NCBI GenBank assembly: GCA_025454915.1
Contig: JALONN010000001.1
Span: 1 to 64,000 of the forward strand
Source of the DNA: Raineya sp.
GTDB lineage: Bacteria > Bacteroidota > Bacteroidia > Cytophagales > Thermonemataceae
DNA length: 64,000 bases
Reading direction: 5' to 3'
Positions within the stretch are counted from its first letter, which is position 1; each line of letters starts with the position of its first letter. Below the pieces are notes generated by a model. It searched no databases and was not told the DNA's origin. It was given only the letters and a program-made list of their open reading frames with translations. Below are positions 1 through 8,992 of this stretch, piece by piece. Position numbers and translations under genes: made by a program.

Positions 1-1
1 A

Positions 2-190
2 GAAACCCCTAGAGGTAAAGTAACATGGAGGATGTTTGATGCTTTGGGTAGAGAAGTAGAGGGAGGTAGTGGTACAACAGATAATGCTCTGTTTAGAGTT
101 ACGACAACAAGCTGTAATAAAGGTATTTACATCATAGAGATAAGCACTTCGGACTGGAAAGTACGTAAGAGTGTTTCAGTGATAAAATAG
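2..190 (+). CDS. C-terminal end of a T9SS type A sorted protein (5' partial)
   Basis: The reading frame is open from the first bases of the window to a TAG at 188-190 and gives about 62 residues. They contain MFDALGREVEGG, then a short stretch ending NKGIYIIEISTSDWKVRKSV and a final VSVIK. This is the usual layout of the type A T9SS sorting domain: a beta-strand with a 'DxxGRxV' turn, 'GIYII', and a short basic strand at the very C-terminus. In this family the domain directs export across the outer membrane by the type IX system and is then cleaved. The rest of the protein lies upstream of the window, so its function cannot be told. A hairpin terminator follows 23 bases after the stop. Confidence 0.8.
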   Translation, partial: ETPRGKVTWRMFDALGREVEGGSGTTDNALFRVTTTSCNKGIYIIEISTSDWKVRKSVSVIK

Positions 191-213
191 TAATATATTC
201 TATTAAAAAAAGT

Positions 214-240
214 AATAAAGCCCCAATTTGGGGCTTTATT
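214..240. terminator. Hairpin terminator after the T9SS protein
   Basis: An 11-bp perfect stem (AATAAAGCCCC / GGGGCTTTATT) with a 5-base AATTT loop. The stem carries its own A-run and T-run, so it can stop transcription in either direction. It separates the T9SS gene from the gene starting at 291. Confidence 0.75.
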
Positions 241-290
241 GTTTTGAAACCATAATGGAAGATTATAGAAAATCCCATTAAAAAAATAAT

Positions 291-2162
291 ATGGAACTAA
301 ACTCAGAAGAAATAAGAATTTTTAGAGAGCAATCAGAAAAAATAAGTGGTTATATATCAAATATTCTGATGGATGAATCTATTGAAAATGATATAAAAGA
401 ATCTGTTACTACATTTCAAATATTTTTTGATAGATTCAAAAAAGCTACTTTAGAAACACAAGACGAAGAATTTACCAAATATCTCCAAGAGTGTAACATG
501 CTTATCAAAAACTTGAAAGATACATTTTACACCAAAGATATTTTGATAAATTTTTTATTAGAACTTTCTGGATTACATGCTCAAGTTCAATTTATCTATG
601 ACGAATATCAAATAAATAAATATTTTTTTAAGAAGAGTTTTGAGTTTGTACAGAAAAATTGGCATACAGAATGTAATTATATCATGTTAGGAGACTATAT
701 TTATAGTTATTTATACCATGAGTTTATCATAGCAAGTACAAGTTTTGAGGATGCTATCCACAAAATTGTAGCAAGTTATAACCATATAAAAAATACTTAT
801 CAAGGAACTTTTCAGTGGATTTGGATATATCAAACTTTATTTATACAGGTAGTGGATGGTTTTGAGTCTAGGCAATTTCCTAAAACATTCTATCAGCTCT
901 TACATTTAAAAGAAAGATTTCCAGAATTAGTGAGTTTACAAAAAAAGATTAATAAAATAATTGAAAATGAGAAATATATGGTGTATCCTCGACAAAGAAT
1001 AATTCTTACATCAGGATGGAGTGTACAATGGGATAAATTGTATGATGTAGAGCCACAAGATGTGAAAGATGATATTGATAATGTAATCTGGACTGATGAT
1101 ACTCGAACAAATATATCTTTCTTTTCTTACTCAATTAGTGAATATGAAGGCTTACAGTTATATATTAACTGGGTGTGGAAAGATAGAGAAGAGGTAGATG
1201 GATATTTTGAATTGGAATTAGTGTCTATTGTGGGAGAGGCTTATGAAGAAAATGTGTTGTTAGAAACGCCAATTAAACAAAAACTTGTAGAAGAATTTCA
1301 TAAAATAGTATTCTATACTTCAAAATATTTCGATGAAAAGGACAATACAATTGAAGAATATTTGAATACGATTCAATCAAAAGAATATCAAAATTTTAAT
1401 ATTACACACGAAAGGAGTTTATGTTCAATAGCTTTTAAAAAAGGCAGATTAGTGAAAAACAATCACCTTTATAAGCCAAATACAAAAGAGTTTAATGACT
1501 TAACATCTTTATGTTTTTCAGGAGAGGAGATAACTTTGTTTGAAATAGAAGATAAAAATGCACATGTCAGAGATGAATTAAAAATAACAGTATACCTTAA
1601 CAATAATGCCACATTAGAATTTAAATTTACCTACTCAACAAAAGAAAAAATAAATAAAAAATGGAGAGAAAATATAAATGAATATTATTCTGATAATTAT
1701 TTAGAGATATTAAAAAAGATTTCTTTGTTGTATGGAGAAATTGATATGGAGGATTTTATCTTCATAGGCGAATTACCGCCTACCCAAGCATTTTTAGAAG
1801 AATATACTCGTAAACAAGCCATTGAAAAGGCTGTAGTTGTAGAAAAACAACGTTTATATTTATTGGATAACCAGTACAAATTAGCTGAAGAAGTGATAGC
1901 TGTTGAATCTCCCAAAGAAATTAAATTGAAAGAAGAAATAATAGTTTCTTTAGTTGCCTACTTTTTGGAAAAATATTCACAAGAAAGGGTATTTTATAAA
2001 ATAGGAAATGTAAAATTAAAAGTTTTAGAAATTAAAGACTTGGCAAGTTTTGAAAACATAGAACCTTTTGAAATAGTATTAGATGGTTATGTGCAACATT
2101 ATCCAAAGGGTTTGAAAATAATAATTCCTAAATCTGCAATAAGCCATGATAATAGGCAATAA
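291..2162 (+). CDS. Unknown protein sharing its C-terminal module with the next gene
   Basis: A 623-residue protein that I do not recognise. It has no signal peptide and no clear membrane segment; it is rich in Lys, Glu, Ile and Tyr and looks cytoplasmic. The last ~110 residues (about 510-620) closely resemble the last ~105 residues of the next gene product. Shared landmarks are QRLYLLDNQYKLAEEVI against QRLHLLGSKYHLAKEII, NVKLKVLE against DVKLKVVS, and FENIEPFEIVLD against FENIEPFEIILD. Its 3' end overlaps the next gene by 17 bases, and the tape-measure gene follows in the same direction, so the three are probably co-transcribed. Co-location suggests a link to the contractile injection system or to toxin immunity, but nothing in the sequence proves a role. 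Confidence 0.7.
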   Translation: MELNSEEIRIFREQSEKISGYISNILMDESIENDIKESVTTFQIFFDRFKKATLETQDEEFTKYLQECNMLIKNLKDTFYTKDILINFLLELSGLHAQVQFIYDEYQINKYFFKKSFEFVQKNWHTECNYIMLGDYIYSYLYHEFIIASTSFEDAIHKIVASYNHIKNTYQGTFQWIWIYQTLFIQVVDGFESRQFPKTFYQLLHLKERFPELVSLQKKINKIIENEKYMVYPRQRIILTSGWSVQWDKLYDVEPQDVKDDIDNVIWTDDTRTNISFFSYSISEYEGLQLYINWVWKDREEVDGYFELELVSIVGEAYEENVLLETPIKQKLVEEFHKIVFYTSKYFDEKDNTIEEYLNTIQSKEYQNFNITHERSLCSIAFKKGRLVKNNHLYKPNTKEFNDLTSLCFSGEEITLFEIEDKNAHVRDELKITVYLNNNATLEFKFTYSTKEKINKKWRENINEYYSDNYLEILKKISLLYGEIDMEDFIFIGELPPTQAFLEEYTRKQAIEKAVVVEKQRLYLLDNQYKLAEEVIAVESPKEIKLKEEIIVSLVAYFLEKYSQERVFYKIGNVKLKVLEIKDLASFENIEPFEIVLDGYVQHYPKGLKIIIPKSAISHDNRQ

Positions 2163-3009
2163 ATCTAATTTTGCAATAGAATTTGAAGTAATAAGTATTC
2201 GTAAGAACTCCATTTATGGAGATATTCGTTTGTGGCTTCAAGGTAAATATTTGGGTGATTTTATGGACTCAGATTATTTACTTCCTGTGTCATCTTATTT
2301 TACAAGTTTACTGGAATATCAAGAAAATTTTAAATTAGATACCGAAATTGAAAACCTTTCATACAAAGAAATTTTTGAGATTCATAGAAGACAACAAATT
2401 CAGGATGTCATAAGCTATAAACTCAGAAAATTTTGTGATAGACCTCCTTTTGATGCGTTTCATGATATATGTTTTATAAAAGAAGATAAATTAGTTTTTG
2501 TATGGAAGGTTAGAGAACAAACGGAATGGTATAGTGTATCTTTAAAAGAATATAATAAAGATGTTCAAACAGCAGAAATATTGTTATCAGATTATGAAAA
2601 CGTAGTAAATGAGTGTATAAAAACTTTAAATTATTTGCTTCAACATCCTGAAGAAGCTCCATATAAATTCTCACCTGAAGGAAAGAATATTCCAACAGTT
2701 TTACCTCAAAGATTGCATTTGCTTGGAAGCAAATACCATTTAGCAAAAGAGATAATTTGGATACAAGCCCCAAGTGACTCTATTGTGCTTAATCAAATAG
2801 ATTCTTTTAGTCTGATAGCCAGTATGATTGATAAAAACCAAACAGAGCAACTTTATAGAATCAATGATGTAAAACTGAAAGTTGTTTCACTTGGTGAATA
2901 TACAAATTTTGAAAATATAGAGCCTTTTGAGATAATTTTAGATGAGCAGGTACAACACTTTCCAAAGAATTTAAAAATTGTTGTGCCATATAGAAATATA
3001 GAAAAATAG
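2146..3009 (+). CDS. Unknown protein, possible Imm42-like immunity protein
   Basis: A 287-residue soluble protein. The start at 2146 lies inside the end of the preceding gene (17-base overlap, different frame), which suggests translational coupling. The N-terminus (IGNKSNFAIEFEVIS, then YGDIRLWLQGKYLGDF) recalls the pattern I remember for the Imm42 family of polymorphic-toxin immunity proteins; this is a memory-based match and is weak. The C-terminal ~105 residues are a diverged copy of the C-terminus of the preceding protein and end at FENIEPFEIILD, then QHFPKNLKIVVP. The pair therefore looks like a duplication of one module joined to two different N-terminal parts. The tape-measure gene begins 71 bases downstream. 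Confidence 0.65.
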   Translation: MIIGNKSNFAIEFEVISIRKNSIYGDIRLWLQGKYLGDFMDSDYLLPVSSYFTSLLEYQENFKLDTEIENLSYKEIFEIHRRQQIQDVISYKLRKFCDRPPFDAFHDICFIKEDKLVFVWKVREQTEWYSVSLKEYNKDVQTAEILLSDYENVVNECIKTLNYLLQHPEEAPYKFSPEGKNIPTVLPQRLHLLGSKYHLAKEIIWIQAPSDSIVLNQIDSFSLIASMIDKNQTEQLYRINDVKLKVVSLGEYTNFENIEPFEIILDEQVQHFPKNLKIVVPYRNIEK

Positions 3010-3048
3010 CAAAAAATATATTTACTCATCAGGTTGCTAATATTTTAT

Positions 3049-3056
3049 TACTTTTG
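3049..3056 (+). promoter_or_regulatory. Possible -7 element upstream of the tape-measure gene
   Basis: TACTTTTG fits the Bacteroidota -7 consensus TAnnTTTG exactly and lies 24 bases before the GTG start at 3080. The nearest upstream TTG (3034-3036) is only 12 bases away, shorter than the usual 17-22, so the -33 element is poor. It may allow separate transcription of the tape-measure gene. Confidence 0.3.
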
Positions 3057-3079
3057 TATGTTATTTTAAATAAAATATT

Positions 3080-5833
3080 GTGATAAACTTTGTTGAAAAA
3101 ATAATTATAGATGCTTCTTTTGAAATGAGTCAAGAAAAAGGTCATGCAATACGTCCCTTTTTTTATGATTTGATACGCTCAGCTTTCCCAAAAGCTATTG
3201 ATGATGTTTTGAGTTCAAAGAAGAGACATCAATACAAAAAATATGAACAAATCCATTTGGATTTAGGTGTGATTTCCTTAGAAAACTATCAAACTAAAAT
3301 TATAGATGCCTTAAAGTCCAAACTCAAAGAGTTTTTTATGGGACAAGAAGATGTGGTCTTAGAACCACATCAAATACTTTTAGAAATCCTTTTACAGTTT
3401 CTGAAAGAAGGAAATGTAACAAGTAGTTCAGAAACTATTTGGAAAAACTATCAATATATTTTTAAAGAAAGAGTGCAGTTTTTGCAAACGACACCTTTTA
3501 GTATCCAGACTCTTATAGAAGAGCTGATTACACATCATCAAGAGCAGTTTTCTATATTTTTAAAACAATATATCAGAGATACAACAATCCTCCAACGATT
3601 AATACTGAATACTCCTGAAGGAATACTTTTGGAATTGGTCGATTTTAAATCAAAACAAATTATCAGATTTTTTAGAGCATTTTATCAAACGAAAATATAT
3701 ACACAGACTTCCGAAGGTACCTTGAAATTGCTAATCTGGCAAAATGTTTTAAAAGCATTATATCAGGAAAATACGATTAAATCCTCTCCAGAAATAGCAT
3801 CAAATATTACCCAAGTTTTTCTACAAACTCTTGATTGGAAACAAAAAATGCTGATACGGAAAATTATTTTGAATAAAGAGATTATCATAAGCCCTATAAC
3901 TCTTCAAAAAGCATTTTTGAGTATTGTGAAGGAAGATTTGAATGAAGAGCTGTTTATGTATAGTCACGCAAAAAAGTATAATTCTATTGAAGTATTTTTA
4001 GAAGAATTTGTAACATTTTTTACAAATACGGAAAGTGTTTTTGTGAAGCGTTTTTTGTATGATATAATCAGCCCTACAGAACCTACACAACCCCATAAAA
4101 GCTATCAAGCTCAATTACAGACTACTCATAAAGCTATTGTAAAGAATATATTACAAGAAAAGTTTTTTGAAAGGGAAATTACCAGTAGTCAGGCTACACA
4201 AGAATTATTTGTGCAAAATGTCTTACAATTGATGCTTGCTGAAGGAGATGTAGAATACCTTTTTATTTCTTTACATGAATTGAAGCAGTCTCAGAATAAG
4301 ATAATAATGGAAGTTTCAACCAAACTTTATGAAAAACTTTTGAAAGAGGCTAGAAAAAATAATATTATATTGAATGGTAATATATTACCTGATAATCAGC
4401 AGGAAGCTATTAAAGCCCTCAAAACCTTGATAGGTTTAGAAGCTCCTTCTATGATGGCAGAAAAAGTGGCTTTAGAAATTTTAATACAACTTCTAACTAC
4501 AGGAGCAATATCACCAACAGCATTTATATTACTCGAAAAAGGTGAAATAAATTTACAACAAACCATTGAAGAACTTTTAACAAAGAAAAAAACATTGCTA
4601 AGAGAAAAGCTAATAGCTGTTACTAATAAACCTACCAATTTAGCTTTATTACAATTGAGAACGTATTTGAGTGATAATCTAATAGAGACTATTCTGAAGG
4701 CAATGGGTCAATATTTACAGAAAATACCTAAGTCAAGGCTTAAAGAATTAAAAAAACAACATACAACACCACAATATTTATTCGAAGAAATCAAGTTCTT
4801 GTTAGAGAATAAAGCAGCCAGAAAAAATATAGAAGAAAGCCTCCTTTTTGCATATCAAAACTATGAAAAAGAATTAACACAGTTTATTCAAGAAGTACCA
4901 GAAGAGCTTTTTAAAACATTATTGGAGTATAAAATAGATTTTCTTCAACATATTTTACAAGAAGATATTCGTTTTGTTGAGCAAAATCCTGATTTACAGA
5001 TTTTTTATTTGATATTTTTTATTAAAAATAAAAAACTACCTGACCATATCACTCTCAAAGTACAAAAAATAGAAACTTTTATTAAAAATATATTGAAATT
5101 ATTAGCAGAAAAATATCCTGAAAAACTGCAAATGGTTTTGAGTAGTTTTACATCCAAAGAATTAGCAGGTCTTAGAAAGATAGATTCTAAAATTATCAAG
5201 AAATTCTATGAAGAGCTAACCAATGATGAATTAGTACAAAGAGCTCTAGACCAGCGTTTAAAAGAGAAAATGATAACAGATAAAAGTATTGTAGAAAGTA
5301 AGGAAGCTAAAGAATTACCTAAAAAAAATAGAGAAATTTATATTGAAAATCCAGGACTTGTGTTGATTCATCCTTTTATCAATACTTTATTCCGAAGATT
5401 AGGATATTTGGATAAAAAAGCATTTGTGGACAAAGATATACAACATAGAGCAGTCTATTTGTTACAATACATTGTAGATGGCGATACAAAACCTAAAGAA
5501 GAACACCAAATGATTTTGAATAAATTGCTTTGTGGAGTTCCTCTCAGAGAGCCTTTAAATACAGATATTGTACTTTCTGATACAGAAAAAGAAACTTGTG
5601 AAAGCTTATTAGAAGGAGTAATAGCCAACTGGCCAAAGCTCAAAAATATAAAACCTGATAATTTTAGGGCATCTTTTATGAAAAGAGAAGCTAAACTGAC
5701 AGATAAATTTGACTATTGGGCATTGAAAGTTGAAGCAACAGGAATAGATATACTTTTAGAAACATTGCCTTGGAGTATTAAAATGATTATGTTTCCTTGG
5801 ATGGAAAAAAGCATCAATGTGGATTGGAGTTAA
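3080..5833 (+). CDS. Contractile injection system tape-measure protein
   Basis: A 917-residue protein that matches the CIS tape-measure family (CIS_TMP) found in Bacteroidota extracellular injection systems. Tape-measure proteins lie inside the inner tube and set its length. The N-terminus (IIIDASFEMSQEKGHA) and long Lys/Glu-rich helical middle fit. The strongest sign is the C-terminal ~130 residues: ENPGLVLIHPFINTLFRRLG, a run with HRAVYLLQYIVDG, then LNKLLCGVPL, FMKREAKL, and a final LPWSIKMIMFPWM with NVDWS. The start is GTG at 3080; an in-frame TAA at 3071 leaves no room for an upstream ATG. No sheath, tube, baseplate or AAA ATPase gene is within the window. The family assignment is from recognised motifs; activity in an injection system is inference. 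Confidence 0.82.
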   Translation: MINFVEKIIIDASFEMSQEKGHAIRPFFYDLIRSAFPKAIDDVLSSKKRHQYKKYEQIHLDLGVISLENYQTKIIDALKSKLKEFFMGQEDVVLEPHQILLEILLQFLKEGNVTSSSETIWKNYQYIFKERVQFLQTTPFSIQTLIEELITHHQEQFSIFLKQYIRDTTILQRLILNTPEGILLELVDFKSKQIIRFFRAFYQTKIYTQTSEGTLKLLIWQNVLKALYQENTIKSSPEIASNITQVFLQTLDWKQKMLIRKIILNKEIIISPITLQKAFLSIVKEDLNEELFMYSHAKKYNSIEVFLEEFVTFFTNTESVFVKRFLYDIISPTEPTQPHKSYQAQLQTTHKAIVKNILQEKFFEREITSSQATQELFVQNVLQLMLAEGDVEYLFISLHELKQSQNKIIMEVSTKLYEKLLKEARKNNIILNGNILPDNQQEAIKALKTLIGLEAPSMMAEKVALEILIQLLTTGAISPTAFILLEKGEINLQQTIEELLTKKKTLLREKLIAVTNKPTNLALLQLRTYLSDNLIETILKAMGQYLQKIPKSRLKELKKQHTTPQYLFEEIKFLLENKAARKNIEESLLFAYQNYEKELTQFIQEVPEELFKTLLEYKIDFLQHILQEDIRFVEQNPDLQIFYLIFFIKNKKLPDHITLKVQKIETFIKNILKLLAEKYPEKLQMVLSSFTSKELAGLRKIDSKIIKKFYEELTNDELVQRALDQRLKEKMITDKSIVESKEAKELPKKNREIYIENPGLVLIHPFINTLFRRLGYLDKKAFVDKDIQHRAVYLLQYIVDGDTKPKEEHQMILNKLLCGVPLREPLNTDIVLSDTEKETCESLLEGVIANWPKLKNIKPDNFRASFMKREAKLTDKFDYWALKVEATGIDILLETLPWSIKMIMFPWMEKSINVDWS

Positions 5834-5862
5834 AAAAAGTCCTGAATATTCAGGACTTTTTA
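5833..5862. terminator. Bidirectional terminator between convergent genes
   Basis: A perfect 26-base palindrome (5835-5860; arms AAAAGTCCTGAAT and its complement) flanked by A-run and T-run. It begins at the tape-measure stop codon and ends 4 bases before the stop of the convergent GH18-like gene, so it can serve both. Confidence 0.8.
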
Positions 5863-5865
5863 TTC

Positions 5866-7728
5866 TTATGGTAAATCTTGTTCTGATAAGAATTTTCGGC
5901 TCAAAAATATAAAAATAATAGCCCCAATTAGTAAACCGAGCATTAAAAATGCTGCAGCATTGACATAAGTACTTTTATGATTATTCATAATTACAAGAAT
6001 GAGAGCGATACCCATAATCATAAAAGTAACTACTCCACCTTTAAGAAGTAGATTTGTCATACGTTTCATACGACAACCATAACGATACAATACCCAAAAA
6101 CCAGCCATACTAACGCCAAAAAGCATACCAAACGAAGAAAGAGCATACATTGGATTGGAGAATAATAATTTTGGATTGGTTACTAAACGAAGTAAAGAAT
6201 TTAGAAAACGTTGCCATCTACTTGTAGTATTACCAGATGCTCCAGCTTGGGCTGTCTGTGGCTGAGAAAATTTACTTGCTAGTAAACTCCATAGTTGTGT
6301 ATGACCATTGTCATATCCTAAAGCCCAAATACCCACACCACCTAACTTTTTTTGTAGAATCCAATCGTATTTTAAACCTAAAGAAGTACTATCTTCCATC
6401 CAAATTTGTCTTCTGTTACCTTCAGAGTCTTTATACACATAAAACGCACTAGATGATTCTGCATCTAAATTTGCTCTTGCTCCACCAAACTGATTTTGAA
6501 ACTCATGATAAGTAAGATATCTTACAAATCTCTTAGCAAAAGAAGGTGTTTGGAAGTCTTCTGTTACCCATTCAGCTCCATAATAACCAAAAGCAACTAA
6601 TAGTTTTTTAGGGTCAATACCTGATGCCAAATACTCTGTAGTAGCTTTATCTACATCAAGTCCCCACCATTTTCCACCACTTTTAAGAGGAGATATAGGA
6701 CCTGCATAGGTAGTATTTTCTCCATAAAAATCGAAAGCACACAACACAAATAAATCTACGTAGCTTCTGATAGGCTGTATTTGATAAGCATTTTCAAGAT
6801 CTGCTGCAGGCAATGAAACACTTAAGATGGCATTTTTATTTTTACTTTTTAGTTCTGCTGAAAGTTCAATGACCAAATCAGCAAATGAAGACTGACTTTC
6901 ATAAGGTACACCCATTAAATCTAAATGAACACCATCTGCTTGTTTTTCAGTTACAAGTGCTACAATATTTTTGATGAAATTGGTTTTAGAAGAATTGCTT
7001 GATAAAAACGAATAATTATCTTTCTTTCCATAACATGAAGCACTTAAAAGAACCTTGCAATTGTATCTGTGAGCCTCATCTACAATAGAACTACTTTGCC
7101 AATCATAAAGGCTTTTGTATGCCCCTGTGGCAGGATTAATTTCATAACCCATATAAGCCACAGCTGAAAGCAAACTGAAGTTATAACTTTTGTAAGCTTC
7201 ACCCATCCAATGAGGATGCCAGCCAAACACTTTGAAATCAGGTTTTAAGGTGTGTTCTTTTGTATAGGCGATACTGTTATTAACAGGAGGAAGATTACGA
7301 TAAGAGGATGCTTTACGACTATCAGAATTAACAACTCTTTGGACAAATTTAGAGGTATCTATAACCTGTTTAGCCATCTCAATAGAGGCTTTATTTTGTG
7401 GTTTCACAATACTTAAGCCAGTAGCACTAGAACCATCATAAGAAACATCTGTTGATTGTACCATTTTGCCACTTCTGGGGTCATAGTATTCTACAAACTG
7501 TTCACCCTGACCTTCACTGGGTTTAGCTCTTCCCGAACTATCAATAGGTGTAGTTACCTTCTTATCATCTTTCTTTTGTTCAGTAACAACAGACTTCTTT
7601 CTGGAAGTATCAGGTTTATTTCGAGCATCTATAAAGGTTTCAAGTTTATCTCTTATCTGAGCTGAAACATTGGTAGAAAGAATATTCAACACCCCTATTA
7701 ATATGAGTATAAAGATTAAGTTTTTCAT
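5866..7728 (-). CDS. Membrane-anchored GH18-like protein lacking the catalytic Glu
   Basis: A 620-residue protein with a signal peptide ending NVSA before Gln24, then a Lys/Asp-rich linker to about residue 150. A glycoside hydrolase family 18 fold follows (about 165-490: FGWHPHW, ADGVHLDLMG, LFVLCAFDFYG, GGVGIWALGYD). Three hydrophobic segments lie near the C-terminus (about 520-615). GH18 chitinases and related enzymes use a DxxDxDxE motif whose last Glu is the proton donor. Here the motif reads D265-x-x-H268-x-D270-x-M272, so the second Asp and the Glu are gone. The protein is thus probably a carbohydrate-binding or scaffold protein and not a hydrolase. It is 16 bases downstream of the fibre-like gene on the same strand, so the two may form an operon. 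Confidence 0.75.
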   Translation of the reverse strand: MKNLIFILILIGVLNILSTNVSAQIRDKLETFIDARNKPDTSRKKSVVTEQKKDDKKVTTPIDSSGRAKPSEGQGEQFVEYYDPRSGKMVQSTDVSYDGSSATGLSIVKPQNKASIEMAKQVIDTSKFVQRVVNSDSRKASSYRNLPPVNNSIAYTKEHTLKPDFKVFGWHPHWMGEAYKSYNFSLLSAVAYMGYEINPATGAYKSLYDWQSSSIVDEAHRYNCKVLLSASCYGKKDNYSFLSSNSSKTNFIKNIVALVTEKQADGVHLDLMGVPYESQSSFADLVIELSAELKSKNKNAILSVSLPAADLENAYQIQPIRSYVDLFVLCAFDFYGENTTYAGPISPLKSGGKWWGLDVDKATTEYLASGIDPKKLLVAFGYYGAEWVTEDFQTPSFAKRFVRYLTYHEFQNQFGGARANLDAESSSAFYVYKDSEGNRRQIWMEDSTSLGLKYDWILQKKLGGVGIWALGYDNGHTQLWSLLASKFSQPQTAQAGASGNTTSRWQRFLNSLLRLVTNPKLLFSNPMYALSSFGMLFGVSMAGFWVLYRYGCRMKRMTNLLLKGGVVTFMIMGIALILVIMNNHKSTYVNAAAFLMLGLLIGAIIFIFLSRKFLSEQDLP

Positions 7729-7744
7729 GTGTATTTTATGTTTA

Positions 7745-8473
7745 TTAATCTAAACTGTCATCCATAAATTGGTCAAGCCAAAGGTTGGTAATATTGTATT
7801 TTACATAATAATCACCTCCATAACTACATCTGGTACGCATTTCCAGTTGATAATTGTAAGTTTCACCTCTCCAACGAAGTTCTATTTTGTTACAATAAGT
7901 ACCATAATAAGCTTGATTAATCCTGATTTTATTATTTGACTTTCCAAATGTGCTCAATGCCAATGCCTGAATGAGAGCATATTTACCTGTTTTCTTTTTT
8001 CCTACGCCAGCCATCACCTCAAAAGCATAACAACCATTCAGATTGCTGATAACAGGATGCCATTTGCCATCGGCTAAGATTTTACCCTGATGAAAAGTGC
8101 CTATACGACCTTTGGATGCAATATTTCCATTGATGTCCAATTCATGTTGTGGCTCTTTCTGAACAATGCCTACTTTACCATCATTTTTAATGGTAACAAT
8201 ACTATCGCCCACTTGGTTATTGATATTAAAAGAAGCATCAGAAGCATCAATTTGAAAATGCCAAGCTGGATTTTTGTCTTCAATACTTTTGTAAAAGCTA
8301 ATTAATTTCTGCGAACCAATAGGCGAGAGAACCAAACCATCACCTGAGGTCTTAGACATCCCATCATCTACCTTATTGATCATGGAGTCTATTAAATCAA
8401 TGAAATGCTTTTCTGAAACTAATTGACCTTTTTTGAAAAATGATTGTAATGTTTTCCTATTTTGTAAAGACAT
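7745..8473 (-). CDS. Tail-fibre/adhesin-like protein of a CIS-associated family
   Basis: A 242-residue protein without signal peptide. The first 50 residues (MSLQNRKTLQSFFKKGQLVS, then FIDLIDSMINKVDDG) and the 'GKVGI...EPQHELDINGNI' stretch recall phage tail-fibre segments that carry the 'LDVNGN' repeat. The C-terminal half (about 130-235: GTFHQGKILADGKWHPVI, CYAFEVMAGVGKKKTGKYA, LEMRTRCSYGGDYYVKY) is a compact conserved domain. I recall close relatives in Cytophagales near contractile injection genes, though I cannot confirm this here. Its position opposite the tape-measure gene makes a fibre or receptor-binding role for the injection particle a reasonable inference. Confidence 0.6.
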   Translation of the reverse strand: MSLQNRKTLQSFFKKGQLVSEKHFIDLIDSMINKVDDGMSKTSGDGLVLSPIGSQKLISFYKSIEDKNPAWHFQIDASDASFNINNQVGDSIVTIKNDGKVGIVQKEPQHELDINGNIASKGRIGTFHQGKILADGKWHPVISNLNGCYAFEVMAGVGKKKTGKYALIQALALSTFGKSNNKIRINQAYYGTYCNKIELRWRGETYNYQLEMRTRCSYGGDYYVKYNITNLWLDQFMDDSLD

Positions 8474-8593
8474 AAGTATTTAGTTCATTTTTATCAAAGT
8501 GTTCCCAAAAATAATAATATTGTAAATAATAAAAAATATAGATTAATTTATATTTATATCATTTTGAAATAATTTTAATAGTTTTTATATTTT

Positions 8594-8923
8594 ATGATGC
8601 TGTTTATTGAGGTTTTAATTATTAATATGTTGTTTATCATAGGTTTGCACGAATCTACAAAGCCAAGTTTTATTCTTTATAAACTAAATGAACTCTTAGA
8701 AAGAGGTTTGCCAAATTGGTTTTATGCTCCGTTATTAGGCTGTGTATATTGTATGTCATCTGTTTGGGGAATTATTTTTTATTGTATATATTTTTTAAAG
8801 TTAAATACTTTTCAAGAAAATTGGTTAAAATTTGTCGGTTGGCTGCCTGTTTATATTCTTGCTCTTCATGGTTTGGTACATTTGGGTTATGAACTTTTGT
8901 GTTTTTTAAGAAATCGAGAATAA
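8594..8923 (+). CDS. Small membrane protein with a CxxC motif, unknown
   Basis: A 109-residue protein with three or four hydrophobic segments (about 4-18, 45-67, 80-105). The motif LLGCVYCMSSVWG (about 48-60) puts a CxxC pair at the start of the second segment; the pair could bind metal or form a disulfide. The stop codon is followed by an A-rich spacer of about 70 bases before the next gene. No function is recognised. Confidence 0.55.
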   Translation: MMLFIEVLIINMLFIIGLHESTKPSFILYKLNELLERGLPNWFYAPLLGCVYCMSSVWGIIFYCIYFLKLNTFQENWLKFVGWLPVYILALHGLVHLGYELLCFLRNRE

Positions 8924-8992
8924 AAAAATGTAAAACAGAACAATTAAAACTAAATAGGGGTTTATATTGTAAAACATTTAGATATAATAATT

